A stretch of 64,000 nt of DNA from Chryseobacterium sp. ISL-6. Its GTDB lineage: Bacteria > Bacteroidota > Bacteroidia > Flavobacteriales > Weeksellaceae. This document shows, piece after piece, positions 24,347-33,130 of this stretch. How positions within the stretch are numbered: the first letter of the stretch is position 1; each line of letters starts with the position of its first letter. Location: the NCBI RefSeq assembly GCF_018613715.1, contig NZ_JAGGPT010000007.1:310001-374000 (forward strand). The letters are read 5' to 3'. The position numbers were made by a program, and so were the translations under genes. The notes beneath the pieces are model-generated. The model worked only from the letters and a program-made list of their open reading frames with translations. It did no database searches and was not told where the DNA came from.

Positions 24347-25381
24347 TTAATCGGTAACCTTATTGGCTAATTGTCCACATGCAGCATCAATATCTCCGCC
24401 ACGGCTTTTTCTGATCATTACAGTAATGCCGGCATTTTCAAGTTGACGAACATAATTTTCTTCTGCCTGTTTATTGCATTGGTCATATTTACCATCACCG
24501 ATCGGGTTATACTGGATAAGGTTAACTTTAGAAGGAACTTGTTTACAGTATTTAATTAAAGCTTTAATATCTTCATCACCATCATTGATCCCTTTCCATA
24601 CACAATATTCAAAAGTAATTGTATTCCCTGTTTTTTTGTACCAGTATTGAAGTGATTCCATAATATCAGTTAATGGAAACTTATCTGAAAACGGCATGAT
24701 TTCATTACGTTTGGCTTCTATTGCCGAGTGAAGTGATAAAGCCAGCTTTACCCGTAGGTCATCATCCGCCAGCATTTTGATCATCTTAGGAATTCCTGAA
24801 GTTGAAACAGTAATTCTTCTTGGAGACATTCCCAGGCCTTCAGGTTGAGTAATTTTTCGAATCGCTTCAACTACATTTTTGTAATTCATCATTGGCTCCC
24901 CCATTCCCATAAAAACAATATTCGTAAGAGGCCTGTCAAAATACATTTTACTTTGACTGTCGATTAGAGCGACCTGATCTACAATTTCAGCAACTTCAAG
25001 ATTTCTCATTCTCTTCAACCTTGCCGTAGCACAGAATTCGCAATTTAATGAGCATCCTACCTGTGAAGAAACACAAGCTGTCGTTCTCGTTTCTGTAGGA
25101 ATTAAAACGGATTCCACCATTAAGCCATCGTGAAGCTTCACCCCATTTTTAATAGTTCCGTCTTTACTTTTCTGAAGTTGGTCAACGGATACTGGATTAA
25201 TGGTATATTCTTCGGAAATTCTATCACGAAGCTGTTTCGAAAGATTCGTCATTTCATCTATAGAATGGAGGTTTTTACTCCACAACCAGTCATAAACCTG
25301 TTTCGCTCGAAACGGTTTTTCTCCTAAAGTCAAAAAATAGTCTTTAAGCTGATCTAGTGATAAAGTTCGGATATCTTTCAT
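24347..25381 (-). CDS. rlmN: 23S rRNA (adenine2503-C2)-methyltransferase
   Basis: 344 aa, normal length. The radical-SAM cluster motif CxxxCxxC is seen in GCSLNCEFCATARL (~108-120), and conserved GMGEPMMNY and SLHSAIEAKRN follow. The enzyme methylates A2503 of 23S rRNA and A37 of some tRNAs. The active-site Cys pair includes one near the C terminus (DAACGQL). It sits 68 bases downstream of queA on the same strand, so the two RNA-modification genes may be co-transcribed. Confidence 0.96.
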   Translation of the reverse strand: MKDIRTLSLDQLKDYFLTLGEKPFRAKQVYDWLWSKNLHSIDEMTNLSKQLRDRISEEYTINPVSVDQLQKSKDGTIKNGVKLHDGLMVESVLIPTETRTTACVSSQVGCSLNCEFCATARLKRMRNLEVAEIVDQVALIDSQSKMYFDRPLTNIVFMGMGEPMMNYKNVVEAIRKITQPEGLGMSPRRITVSTSGIPKMIKMLADDDLRVKLALSLHSAIEAKRNEIMPFSDKFPLTDIMESLQYWYKKTGNTITFEYCVWKGINDGDEDIKALIKYCKQVPSKVNLIQYNPIGDGKYDQCNKQAEENYVRQLENAGITVMIRKSRGGDIDAACGQLANKVTD

Positions 25382-25449
25382 TGTAAGGTGGTGATCTTAG
25401 GTTGAAGGTTGCAGATAACTAATACCTGCAACCTATTACCTAGTATCTT

Positions 25450-26499
25450 TTATAAAATTAACATTGCATCACCGTAAGAATAGAATTTATACTTTTCTTT
25501 TACGGCTTCCTGATAAGCATGCATTATAAAATCTCTTCCTGCAAATGCAGCAATCATCATCAATAATGTAGACTTTGGGGTATGGAAGTTGGTGATCATT
25601 GAATTGGCAACTCCAAAATCGTGAGGCGGATAAATGAACTTATTTGTCCAACCGTTAAATGCAGAGATCTTCTTGTTTGAAGAAACTGAAGTTTCTAATG
25701 CTCTCATTGTTGTAGTACCTACAGCACAAACTCTTCTGTGTGCATCTACTGCTTTATTAATGATATCAGCATTTTTCTCATCGATGATGATCTCTTCAGA
25801 CTCCATTTTATGCTTAGAAAGATCTTCCACCTCAATTGGATTGAAGGTTCCTAAACCAACGTGAAGGGTAACTTCTGCAAAATCAATTCCTTTGATTTCC
25901 AATCTCTTCATTAAATGTCTGGAGAAATGTAAACCCGCAGTAGGTGCTGCAACAGCTCCTTCAATTTTTGCATAGATCGTCTGATATCTTTCAGCATCTT
26001 CAGGCTCTACTGCTCTTTTGATATACTTTGGAAGCGGTGTTTCTCCTAATTCTTTTAATTTTGTTCTGAATTCTTCATAAGAACCGTCAAACAAAAATCT
26101 TAGTGTTCTTCCTCTGGAAGTTGTATTATCGATAACTTCAGCAACTAAAGACTCATCTTCAGTAAAAAACAGTTTATTACCGATTCTTATTTTTCTGGCT
26201 GGATCAACCAATACATCCCAAACGCGAGTTTCCTTATCAAGTTCTCTTAAAAGGAATACTTCGATTTTAGCCCCTGTTTTTTCTTTATTTCCATAAAGAC
26301 GTGCTGGGAAAACTTTAGTATTATTGAAAATAAATAAATCCTTCTCATCGAAATAATCCACTACATCTTTAAACAACTTGTGCTCTATCGTTTCTGTTTT
26401 TCTGTCAAGAACCATTAGTCTGGCATCATCTCTGTGCTCTGATGGATGTTCTGCCAATAATTCCTCAGGAAGGTCAAAATTAAAATCGGATGTTTTCAT
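25450..26499 (-). CDS. queA: tRNA preQ1(34) S-adenosylmethionine ribosyltransferase-isomerase
   Basis: 349 aa. Begins [20 protein letters not shown], with the family motifs [25 protein letters not shown] and [15 protein letters not shown] within it (each seen as a shorter block). It adds the ribosyl moiety of SAM to preQ1 in tRNA, giving epoxyqueuosine. It is divergent from the AIM24 gene with a 178-bp promoter region between them, and upstream of rlmN. Confidence 0.96.
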   Translation of the reverse strand: MKTSDFNFDLPEELLAEHPSEHRDDARLMVLDRKTETIEHKLFKDVVDYFDEKDLFIFNNTKVFPARLYGNKEKTGAKIEVFLLRELDKETRVWDVLVDPARKIRIGNKLFFTEDESLVAEVIDNTTSRGRTLRFLFDGSYEEFRTKLKELGETPLPKYIKRAVEPEDAERYQTIYAKIEGAVAAPTAGLHFSRHLMKRLEIKGIDFAEVTLHVGLGTFNPIEVEDLSKHKMESEEIIIDEKNADIINKAVDAHRRVCAVGTTTMRALETSVSSNKKISAFNGWTNKFIYPPHDFGVANSMITNFHTPKSTLLMMIAAFAGRDFIMHAYQEAVKEKYKFYSYGDAMLIL

Positions 26500-26677
26500 T
26501 TTTTTAAATTACGGTTTAAAAATTATTGAAATTACAAGTGTAATTTTCGGTGTGCAAATATACGACATTGAATACCCCTTTGTCAAGCTTTATTTAATAA
26601 AGCTGTTAAATGGTTAATATTCACTATACGTTTCAATGCAAAAAAACTGTAATTTGGCCATCTAAAAATTATTAATT

Positions 26678-27370
26678 ATGAGCAAATATTCATTAGAAGC
26701 ATTCGTTAATGAAACTAAGGAAAACCCACAGGAAAGGGATTATTTTGAACTTGAAAAACCTCAGCTTTTAGAGATCAATCTTAATAACCAATCGGTTTGG
26801 ACCAAAAGAGGAAGCATGGTTGGATATATAGGAAATATTAATTTTGAAAGACAAGGTATGATGTCTGGAGGATTAGGAAATCTCTTAAAAAAAGCAATCA
26901 GTGGTGAAGGAACCAAATTAATGAAAGCGGAGGGTACTGGAAAGCTTTATGTGGCAGATTCAGGGAAAAAAGTTCGCATCCTTCATTTAAACAATGAATC
27001 TTTATGTGTAAATGGCAATGATGTTTTAGCACATGATCAAAGTATAAAAAGTGATATTACCATGCTAAAGAGTATCGCAGGAATGATGGCAGGTGGATTA
27101 TTCCAGGTTAAATTATCGGGAACGGGACATATCGCTATTACCACTCATGGTGAACCGTTAACACTTATGGTAACTCCAGACAGCCCTGTTTTTACAGATC
27201 CTAACGCAACTGTTGCGTGGTCTGGAAATCTAACTCCTGAACTGAAAACCAATGTTTCATTTAAAAGCCTGATGGGAAGAGGTAGCGGTGAGGAGTTTCA
27301 AATGAAATTCTCTGGAAATGGCTGGGTTCTTATTCAACCTTATGAAGAAGTATATACTGTAGAAAAATAA
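26678..27370 (+). CDS. AIM24 family protein
   Basis: 230 aa, no signal peptide. Repeated beta motifs with Gly (SVWTKRGSMVGYIG, MKAEGTGKLYVADSG, FQVKLSGTGHIAITTHG, FQMKFSGNGWVLIQPYEE) are typical of the AIM24 double-stranded beta-helix family. The biochemical role is unknown. It lies upstream of the M61 peptidase gene with a 68-bp gap that holds a TATTTTTG box (27408-27415), so the two probably have separate promoters. Confidence 0.88.
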   Translation: MSKYSLEAFVNETKENPQERDYFELEKPQLLEINLNNQSVWTKRGSMVGYIGNINFERQGMMSGGLGNLLKKAISGEGTKLMKAEGTGKLYVADSGKKVRILHLNNESLCVNGNDVLAHDQSIKSDITMLKSIAGMMAGGLFQVKLSGTGHIAITTHGEPLTLMVTPDSPVFTDPNATVAWSGNLTPELKTNVSFKSLMGRGSGEEFQMKFSGNGWVLIQPYEEVYTVEK

Positions 27371-27438
27371 TACATTTAATATAAACATTTCGTGTAGTTA
27401 AACTCCTTATTTTTGTTAAACATTAAAACAAAAACAAA

Positions 27439-28974
27439 ATGGGTAATCTTCTAAAAATATTTTTTTTGTTGATTCTTTTTCCTATCGTTATTATTGCCCA
27501 ATCATCAAAGAAAAACTATGAATATAATATAGATCTGCTTCATATGAAAAATGATGAAGTTATGGTTTCTTTTACTCCACCTAAAAACAATCTGGAAAAA
27601 GGGAAATTTATTATACCCAAACTTGTTCCCGGATTTTATCAGGCTATGAATTTTGGGCAATCTGTTTCCGATGTTATTGCGACTGACAAAAATGGAAAGA
27701 AAATACGAACGGAACGTTTAGATAAAAACAGCTGGATGGTGAATGACCTGAAACATGTGAAAAAAATATCATACCTGGTTACAGATGGTTGGGATTCTTT
27801 ACAACAAAATACTGACGGAGCAAAATCTGCGGGCAGTACTTTTAAAAAGGATAGTGTTTTTGTCATCAACTATAATTCTTTAGTAGGCTACTTTGAAGAA
27901 ATGAAAGATGCTCCTTATGAAATCAGTATTAACAAAAATAAAGATTTTTATGCTTCCTCCGCATTGGATTATAAAAAGAAAAATGATAGTACTGATATTG
28001 TTTGGGCAAAGGATTACCGGAAATTAGTAGACTCACCTGTGCTCTATTGCGTTCCTGATACCACGTGGTTAAAAATAGGAACTACTGAGGTGCTCGTATC
28101 ATTTTATAACAATAAAGAGCGACATTATTCCCAAAAAATAGCAGATCATATAAAGACTATTTTAGAAAATCAAAAAGCTTACTTAGGAGGAAAACTACCT
28201 GTTGACAAATATGCCTTTTTGATCTATTTTGAAACGTCAAAAGAAAGGGGATCTATTGCCGACGGTCTTGAACACTCGAGGTCTACAGTCTGCCTATATC
28301 GTTCCGGGAATATGAACTTTTTACCGGATGCTTTAAATAGAGTTGCTGCACATGAGTTTTTTCATATTATCACACCACTCCACATTCATTCGGGAGAAAT
28401 CCAGCACTATGATTTTTTAAATCCTACCATGTCAGAGCATTTATGGCTTTATGAAGGTATGACAGAATATGCAACCATACATATGCCTATCAAACAAAAG
28501 ATGATCAGTCTGGCAGATTTTGAAAAAAAACTGGAAGAAAAGATACAGGGTATGAAGGAGTTTGATAATACATTATCTTTTACGGAACTGAGTAAAAATG
28601 CAATGGAAAGACAAGATCAATATATGAATTTCTATCAAAAAGGACCACTACTCGGATTATGTTTAGATATAAAACTACGCGAACTTTCTGGCGGAAAAAT
28701 GGGTACTCAGGATCTTATGCAGCGGCTCATGAAAAAATATGGCGAAGATAAATATTTTAATGACAATGATTTATTCGATGAAATCACAAAAATGACTTAC
28801 CCCGAAATACGTACATTTTTCAAGGATTTTATAGAAGGTACAAAACCTATTCCTTTGAAAGAATATCTTGCAAAAGTAGGTTTCACCTATGATGAAACCA
28901 CTGGAAAGATAGGTACTTTAGTAAACCCTGATTCAAAACAGATTGCCTTGAGGAAAGCATGGATCGATCAATAG
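27439..28974 (+). CDS. M61 family metallopeptidase
   Basis: 511 aa with signal peptide (to IVIIAQ). An N-terminal beta-domain is followed by the gluzincin-type site: zinc motif HEFFH near residue 305 (AAHEFFHIITPLHIH), with the third ligand Glu in LWLYEGMTEY (~338). This fits the glycyl-aminopeptidase group. The PDZ domain usual in the family's C terminus is short or absent here (only ~70 residues after the helical domain). It should trim peptides in the periplasm. A TAnnTTTG box lies 24 bases upstream of the ATG. Confidence 0.9.
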   Translation: MGNLLKIFFLLILFPIVIIAQSSKKNYEYNIDLLHMKNDEVMVSFTPPKNNLEKGKFIIPKLVPGFYQAMNFGQSVSDVIATDKNGKKIRTERLDKNSWMVNDLKHVKKISYLVTDGWDSLQQNTDGAKSAGSTFKKDSVFVINYNSLVGYFEEMKDAPYEISINKNKDFYASSALDYKKKNDSTDIVWAKDYRKLVDSPVLYCVPDTTWLKIGTTEVLVSFYNNKERHYSQKIADHIKTILENQKAYLGGKLPVDKYAFLIYFETSKERGSIADGLEHSRSTVCLYRSGNMNFLPDALNRVAAHEFFHIITPLHIHSGEIQHYDFLNPTMSEHLWLYEGMTEYATIHMPIKQKMISLADFEKKLEEKIQGMKEFDNTLSFTELSKNAMERQDQYMNFYQKGPLLGLCLDIKLRELSGGKMGTQDLMQRLMKKYGEDKYFNDNDLFDEITKMTYPEIRTFFKDFIEGTKPIPLKEYLAKVGFTYDETTGKIGTLVNPDSKQIALRKAWIDQ

Positions 28975-29085
28975 GTTTTCAATATCTATACAAAGATTGA
29001 TGACATCACTTCTCTGTTATACATCCTTATAGAAAAACAACCATAACTTACTCTTAACAACTATCCTTAATAAAACCTGTGTATT

Positions 29086-30159
29086 ATGAGAAATATACTA
29101 ACAAGCCTGCTTTTATTAGCAATAAATATCACTCATTCACAAATCTCAAATGTTGAGAAAGTGATTGATTCCAGTGTGAAAGATGATAACTTTAACGGAG
29201 CTGTTTTAGTAGCTCAAAATGGCAAAACTGAGTTGCTTACTTATAAAGGCTTATCAAACAGACACTATAACATCAATTTCTCAGATGATACTAAATTCCA
29301 TATTTTTTCTTTAACTAAATCATTTACTGCAGTAATGATCATGCAGCTTTATGAAAGAGGAAAAATCAATCTGGATGTTCCTATTGCTACTTACTTACCG
29401 GACTACAAAGGTGAGGCGGCAAAGAAGGCAACAATAAGAAATTTGTTAACTTACAGTAGTGGTAGATTCAATAAAGATCTAAGCTCCCCGGAATTGATCC
29501 ATCAGGCTTATGATAATACGATCTGGAATCTGGATGACTTTATTACTACCTTTTTGTCTGAAAAGCTTATTGACAAACCCGGTACAAAGTTTAACTACAA
29601 TAATGGAGATTATATCCTTCTTGGAAAAATTATTGAAAATATCTATGGTAAATCCTATGAAGAAGTTTTAAAAGAACAGGTATTAGTTCCTTTAAAAATG
29701 AACAACACTGGTCTGCTGCATCATAATGATATCATTCAGAATATTGATGATGGTTATACAGGTGCAGATTCTGACGCATTTGCACTCCATACACCTACCA
29801 ATACCTATATAGATAATTTGTATGCTGCAGGAGGCATGTATTCTACACCAAAAGATCTTTTGATCTTTGATCAGGCCATCTTCAATCATACTTTATTAAA
29901 AAAAGCTACTGTAGATACTATGCTCACCCCTTATAAAGAGCTTGGTGAAACTGCTTTTAGCTTTTGGGTTTATCCTAAAAAATTTGGTAATATCAATACT
30001 TTATTTGTAGAACGCCAGGGTGAAGGTTATGGGCACAGTTCAAATTGGGTACATTTACCAGAGAAAAATCTAACCCTAATTATATTATCAAATACCAAAG
30101 ATATTAAATACCTCAACAAAATGAGAGAAAGGATAATTAACGCCTATTATGGACAATAA
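29086..30159 (+). CDS. Serine hydrolase, beta-lactamase/DD-peptidase class C fold
   Basis: 357 aa with a short signal peptide (to ITHSQ). Catalytic SxxK is in FSLTKSFTAVM (~75) and the Y-x-N motif in FNYNNGDYILLG (~170). The third motif is probably GYGHSSNW near 325. It is likely a periplasmic esterase or D-amino-acid-peptide hydrolase; a beta-lactamase role is possible but not shown. It is probably monocistronic. Confidence 0.88.
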   Translation: MRNILTSLLLLAINITHSQISNVEKVIDSSVKDDNFNGAVLVAQNGKTELLTYKGLSNRHYNINFSDDTKFHIFSLTKSFTAVMIMQLYERGKINLDVPIATYLPDYKGEAAKKATIRNLLTYSSGRFNKDLSSPELIHQAYDNTIWNLDDFITTFLSEKLIDKPGTKFNYNNGDYILLGKIIENIYGKSYEEVLKEQVLVPLKMNNTGLLHHNDIIQNIDDGYTGADSDAFALHTPTNTYIDNLYAAGGMYSTPKDLLIFDQAIFNHTLLKKATVDTMLTPYKELGETAFSFWVYPKKFGNINTLFVERQGEGYGHSSNWVHLPEKNLTLIILSNTKDIKYLNKMRERIINAYYGQ

Positions 30160-30229
30160 TCTGTTAAAATAAATTCTTAAGTTAAAGAAACTACCCATTT
30201 CTGTTGGGATTTTAATATTTTTAAAACCT

Positions 30230-30261
30230 CAACAATCTATAAACAGGAGAATAGATTGTTG
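30230..30261. promoter_or_regulatory. Inverted repeat before the sugar nucleotidyltransferase gene
   Basis: Perfect 11-bp arms CAACAATCTAT / ATAGATTGTTG with a 10-base loop, 31 bases upstream of the ATG and with no T-run. It could be a regulator binding site or an RNA structure in the leader, rather than a terminator. Confidence 0.45.
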
Positions 30262-30292
30262 ATACCTTGATTTTACAAAAGGTTAATGACAG

Positions 30293-31216
30293 ATGAATTC
30301 TAAAAAAACACTTCTCATATTAGCCGGTGGCTTAGGCAGCCGGTATAAAGGACTTAAACAAATCGATGGAATATTGGATAATGGCTCTCCTATTCTTGAA
30401 TATTCTATTTACGATGCATTAGCGGCTGGCTTTAATAAGATAGTTATTGTTATCAATCGTTTTATTCCTGAAAGCTATATAGAAAGGCTGGAAAATATTT
30501 CTGCTAATAACAATTTTGAATTGCATTGGGTATATCAGGATATCGACCAGTATGTACCTGGTAGCTTTGATCATTCATCCAGAGAGAAACCCTGGGGAAC
30601 AGGACACGCTGTTCTCTGTGCTAAAGAATATATCCATGAACCTTTCGTTATGATCAACGCAGATGATTTTTACGGAAAGGAAATTTATCAGCTGGCTTCA
30701 AATGAGATTGATCATCAAAAGATTTCAAGTTCACAGTTTGAACTTATTGCCTACCCCATTTCTACAACATTAAGTGATAACGGTACAGTAGCCCGTGGGA
30801 TATGTACAATGGATACTGAAAGTTCCCTGATAAAAGTGGAAGAACAAACTTCTATCCGAAAAGAGAATGAAACCATTATCTACACGGACAACGGGAAAAA
30901 TATTGAAGTAGATCCAGAGACTTTGGTGTCTATGAATTATTTCGTTTTTCATCCAATCATCTTTGATTTACTGGAAGTTTATTTTAATAATTTTATAAAG
31001 TCTGATCCACAGCCCAACCAGGAATTTTATATACCCGCTGCTGTACAGAAAATGAAGGATGAAAAAGGAATCAAAATATTGGTCAAGACTTCACCTTCTC
31101 AATGGATAGGGATGACTTATTCCGGTGATAAAAGTATTTTAAAAGATTATCTTGAAACAGAAATTCAAAACCATCAATATCCACAAGATTTATGGAACTT
31201 AATCGCATTATCTTAA
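30293..31216 (+). CDS. Sugar nucleotidyltransferase
   Basis: 307 aa. The N terminus has the nucleotide-binding signature LAGGLGSRYKGLKQID (~10-25). EKPWGTGHAVLCA and NADDFYGKE (the metal-binding Asp) follow, and later ENGTVARGICTMD-like and MNYFVFHP motifs. It should transfer a nucleotide to a sugar 1-phosphate. The next gene, a kinase of the aminoglycoside phosphotransferase fold, overlaps it by 25 bases, which suggests a kinase plus nucleotidyltransferase salvage route for a sugar or aminosugar. Confidence 0.85.
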   Translation: MNSKKTLLILAGGLGSRYKGLKQIDGILDNGSPILEYSIYDALAAGFNKIVIVINRFIPESYIERLENISANNNFELHWVYQDIDQYVPGSFDHSSREKPWGTGHAVLCAKEYIHEPFVMINADDFYGKEIYQLASNEIDHQKISSSQFELIAYPISTTLSDNGTVARGICTMDTESSLIKVEEQTSIRKENETIIYTDNGKNIEVDPETLVSMNYFVFHPIIFDLLEVYFNNFIKSDPQPNQEFYIPAAVQKMKDEKGIKILVKTSPSQWIGMTYSGDKSILKDYLETEIQNHQYPQDLWNLIALS

Positions 31217-32229
31217 AATTTATTGACGCTGAAGATTGTATGGTCAGTCCGATTAGTAATGGATTGATCAATACGACCTATCTTGTAGAAAACAATCAGA
31301 CTCAGGAAAAATACATTCTGCAGAAAATCAACACTGAAGTTTTTAAAGATCCTGAACGGATCATTAATAATCATCTTAAAATAAATAAAATCCTTCAGGA
31401 AAATGATTATCAACTTTACATTGCAGAACCTGTTTCCTCCTCTTCAAAAGAGTTCTTAATAACGGATGAAAATGGCCATCAGTGGCGAATGACTGGATTT
31501 ATAGACAACAGCATTACTTTTCTTACTGTCCCTTCTGCAGAAACAGCCTTTAAAGCAGCTCAGGCTGTAGGTTATTTTCTTAGTATGATCAATAATACCA
31601 CAACTCTTCCTGTTATTGAGGATCCTTTACCTGATTTCCTCAATTTTGAAAAGAGAATTTTAGATTATAAAATCTCATTAGAAGATGGAACTTCTGCTTT
31701 AAAAGAAAGTGCAAAAACTGAAATAGCATTGATGAATCAATTATTGGAGTTACCTCATCAATGGATCCAAATGCAAAATAATGGTCAACTGCCCAAAAGG
31801 ATCATTCATGCAGATGCGAAGATCAGTAATATTCTTTTTGATCAGAACCATGATCCAATGGCTGTAATTGATTTAGATACTACAATGATTTCTACTATTC
31901 TGTATGATTTTGGAACTATGATTCAGTCGTATACCAATACTACTAATGAAGATGACGGAACAGCAAAAGATAATTTTAATCCCAATATTTTTAAGTCTGT
32001 GAAGGAGGGCTTTTTATTTCATTTAAAGGATCAACTGACTTATGAAGAGTTTGAAAATCTCGATTATGCAGCCCAGGTTGCCATATATATCCAGGGACTC
32101 CGTTTCCTTACGGATTATTTAAACGGGAGTACCTATTACTCCATAAAATATCCTGAGCATAATCTTGACAGAACGAAAAATCAGTTGGAGCTGTTGAAGG
32201 GATTAAGAACTTATTTGAAGTTTGATTAA
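31192..32229 (+). CDS. APH-fold sugar (aminosugar) kinase
   Basis: 345 aa. It has the aminoglycoside-phosphotransferase fold: an ATP-lobe start (SNGLINTTYLVENN), catalytic loop RIIHADAKISNILFD (~205-220) and the metal Asp in AVIDLDTTM (~225). Family and pairing suggest an N-acetylhexosamine 1-kinase-like enzyme working with the nucleotidyltransferase. Its ATG lies 25 bases inside the upstream gene, in another frame, so translation is coupled. Confidence 0.82.
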   Translation: MELNRIILKFIDAEDCMVSPISNGLINTTYLVENNQTQEKYILQKINTEVFKDPERIINNHLKINKILQENDYQLYIAEPVSSSSKEFLITDENGHQWRMTGFIDNSITFLTVPSAETAFKAAQAVGYFLSMINNTTTLPVIEDPLPDFLNFEKRILDYKISLEDGTSALKESAKTEIALMNQLLELPHQWIQMQNNGQLPKRIIHADAKISNILFDQNHDPMAVIDLDTTMISTILYDFGTMIQSYTNTTNEDDGTAKDNFNPNIFKSVKEGFLFHLKDQLTYEEFENLDYAAQVAIYIQGLRFLTDYLNGSTYYSIKYPEHNLDRTKNQLELLKGLRTYLKFD

Positions 32230-32549
32230 TTTACACAATAATCTGACTGATTTGCAAGAAACTAAATTGTTTTAAAATTTTTGTTCTTTTTTGAAAGGTT
32301 CTCCATACACTTTTCTCCATTTCATTACGAAAAATACTCGAACTGACGGTAAATCAATATTTGCAGGTACATAAAAGTTGAATAGACAACGTCACTTCGA
32401 GTAGATTTTGAAAAAAACGTATCGAGAAGTTTTTAAATACTAATTACCTTGCGAATGAAAAACTTGATTTCTATATTGTGCATACTTTGAGAAAGATAAA
32501 ATACAATCAAAATCAGCGTTATCTGCTTGATTCGCGAGAAGCTAATAAT
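32230..32549. other. 320-bp intergenic region with REP-like repeats
   Basis: No gene is seen. It holds a GTCACTTCGAGTAGATT ... TATCGAGAAGTTTTT element at 32391-32434 with inverted ends (CTTCGA / TCGAGAAG). A second fragment, AATCAGCGTTATCTGCTTGA, lies at 32511-32530. Both look like families of short intergenic repeats in Chryseobacterium genomes. Confidence 0.55.
32391..32434. repeat. REP-like intergenic element
   Basis: Inverted ends CTTCGAG and CTCGATA-type around an A-rich centre. It resembles the dispersed 'GTCACTTCGAG' elements of Chryseobacterium. Only one clear copy lies in this window. Confidence 0.5.
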
Positions 32550-33041
32550 CTACTCTAAAAACTCCAGGATTATCACCCAGTCTTCCAGTTTCTTCTCATA
32601 TGAAACGGTATGCAGAGGACTTGTTGAAGGAAGTAAGATAATGGGAAGTTTATAATCTTTTCCTAAAGCTTTTTGCAGGTTTTTATACGATTTTCCGCCA
32701 TTACAAAAAATCACTTTTACATTAGGATATTCTTCCAGAAGCTCTGCAATCTGATTAGCTTCTTCATTTCTGATTTCGGAGTCAAGGCTGCCTTTTCTTT
32801 CGCAGGAATCGATAACATCCCAAAGTGCAATGTGATGTTTCTTTAGCGTCTCCATTCTTTTTGTATAATCTTCTGTAAAATCCTCACCGAATAGTTCAAA
32901 GATGATCTTCCAGAATTTATTTTGCGGGTGGGCATAATACTGTTGCATTTCTAAAGACTTCACACCGGGAATAGAACCTAAAATTAGAATTTCAGACTGA
33001 ATATCAATAAGCGGAGGAAATGAGGAAATACGGTTTTGCAT
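32550..33041 (-). CDS. Uracil-DNA glycosylase superfamily, probable DNA-deoxyinosine glycosylase
   Basis: 163 aa. It has the superfamily motifs ILGSIPGVKSL (~19-29), YYAHPQNKFWKI (~35-46), HIALWDVIDSC (~71-81) and the late ILLPSTSPLH (~136-145). Start and length match the hypoxanthine/deoxyinosine glycosylase group, which removes deaminated bases in repair. The alternative is a G:U mismatch-type enzyme of the same fold. It lies just downstream of the S9 peptidase gene but past a hairpin terminator, so it is probably separate. Confidence 0.88.
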   Translation of the reverse strand: MQNRISSFPPLIDIQSEILILGSIPGVKSLEMQQYYAHPQNKFWKIIFELFGEDFTEDYTKRMETLKKHHIALWDVIDSCERKGSLDSEIRNEEANQIAELLEEYPNVKVIFCNGGKSYKNLQKALGKDYKLPIILLPSTSPLHTVSYEKKLEDWVIILEFLE

Positions 33042-33092
33042 GGTTCAAATATATAAAATTTGGCTAAAGCCGTTGAATACTTTACAATAAAA

Positions 33093-33112
33093 AAACGGGC
33101 TAAAGCCCGTTT
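33093..33112 (-). terminator. Terminator of the second S9 peptidase gene
   Basis: Stem AAACGGGC / GCCCGTTT around TAAA, followed on the minus strand by T-rich sequence. A related GGCTAAAGCC without the extended stem lies ~25 bases further on (33062-33071). Confidence 0.8.
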
Positions 33113-33130
33113 CTATTGATATTTTATTTT

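Noticed and set aside
29086..30159. Antibiotic-resistance beta-lactamase
   Set aside because: SxxK and YxN motifs fit many esterases and peptidases of this fold. Resistance cannot be claimed from the sequence.
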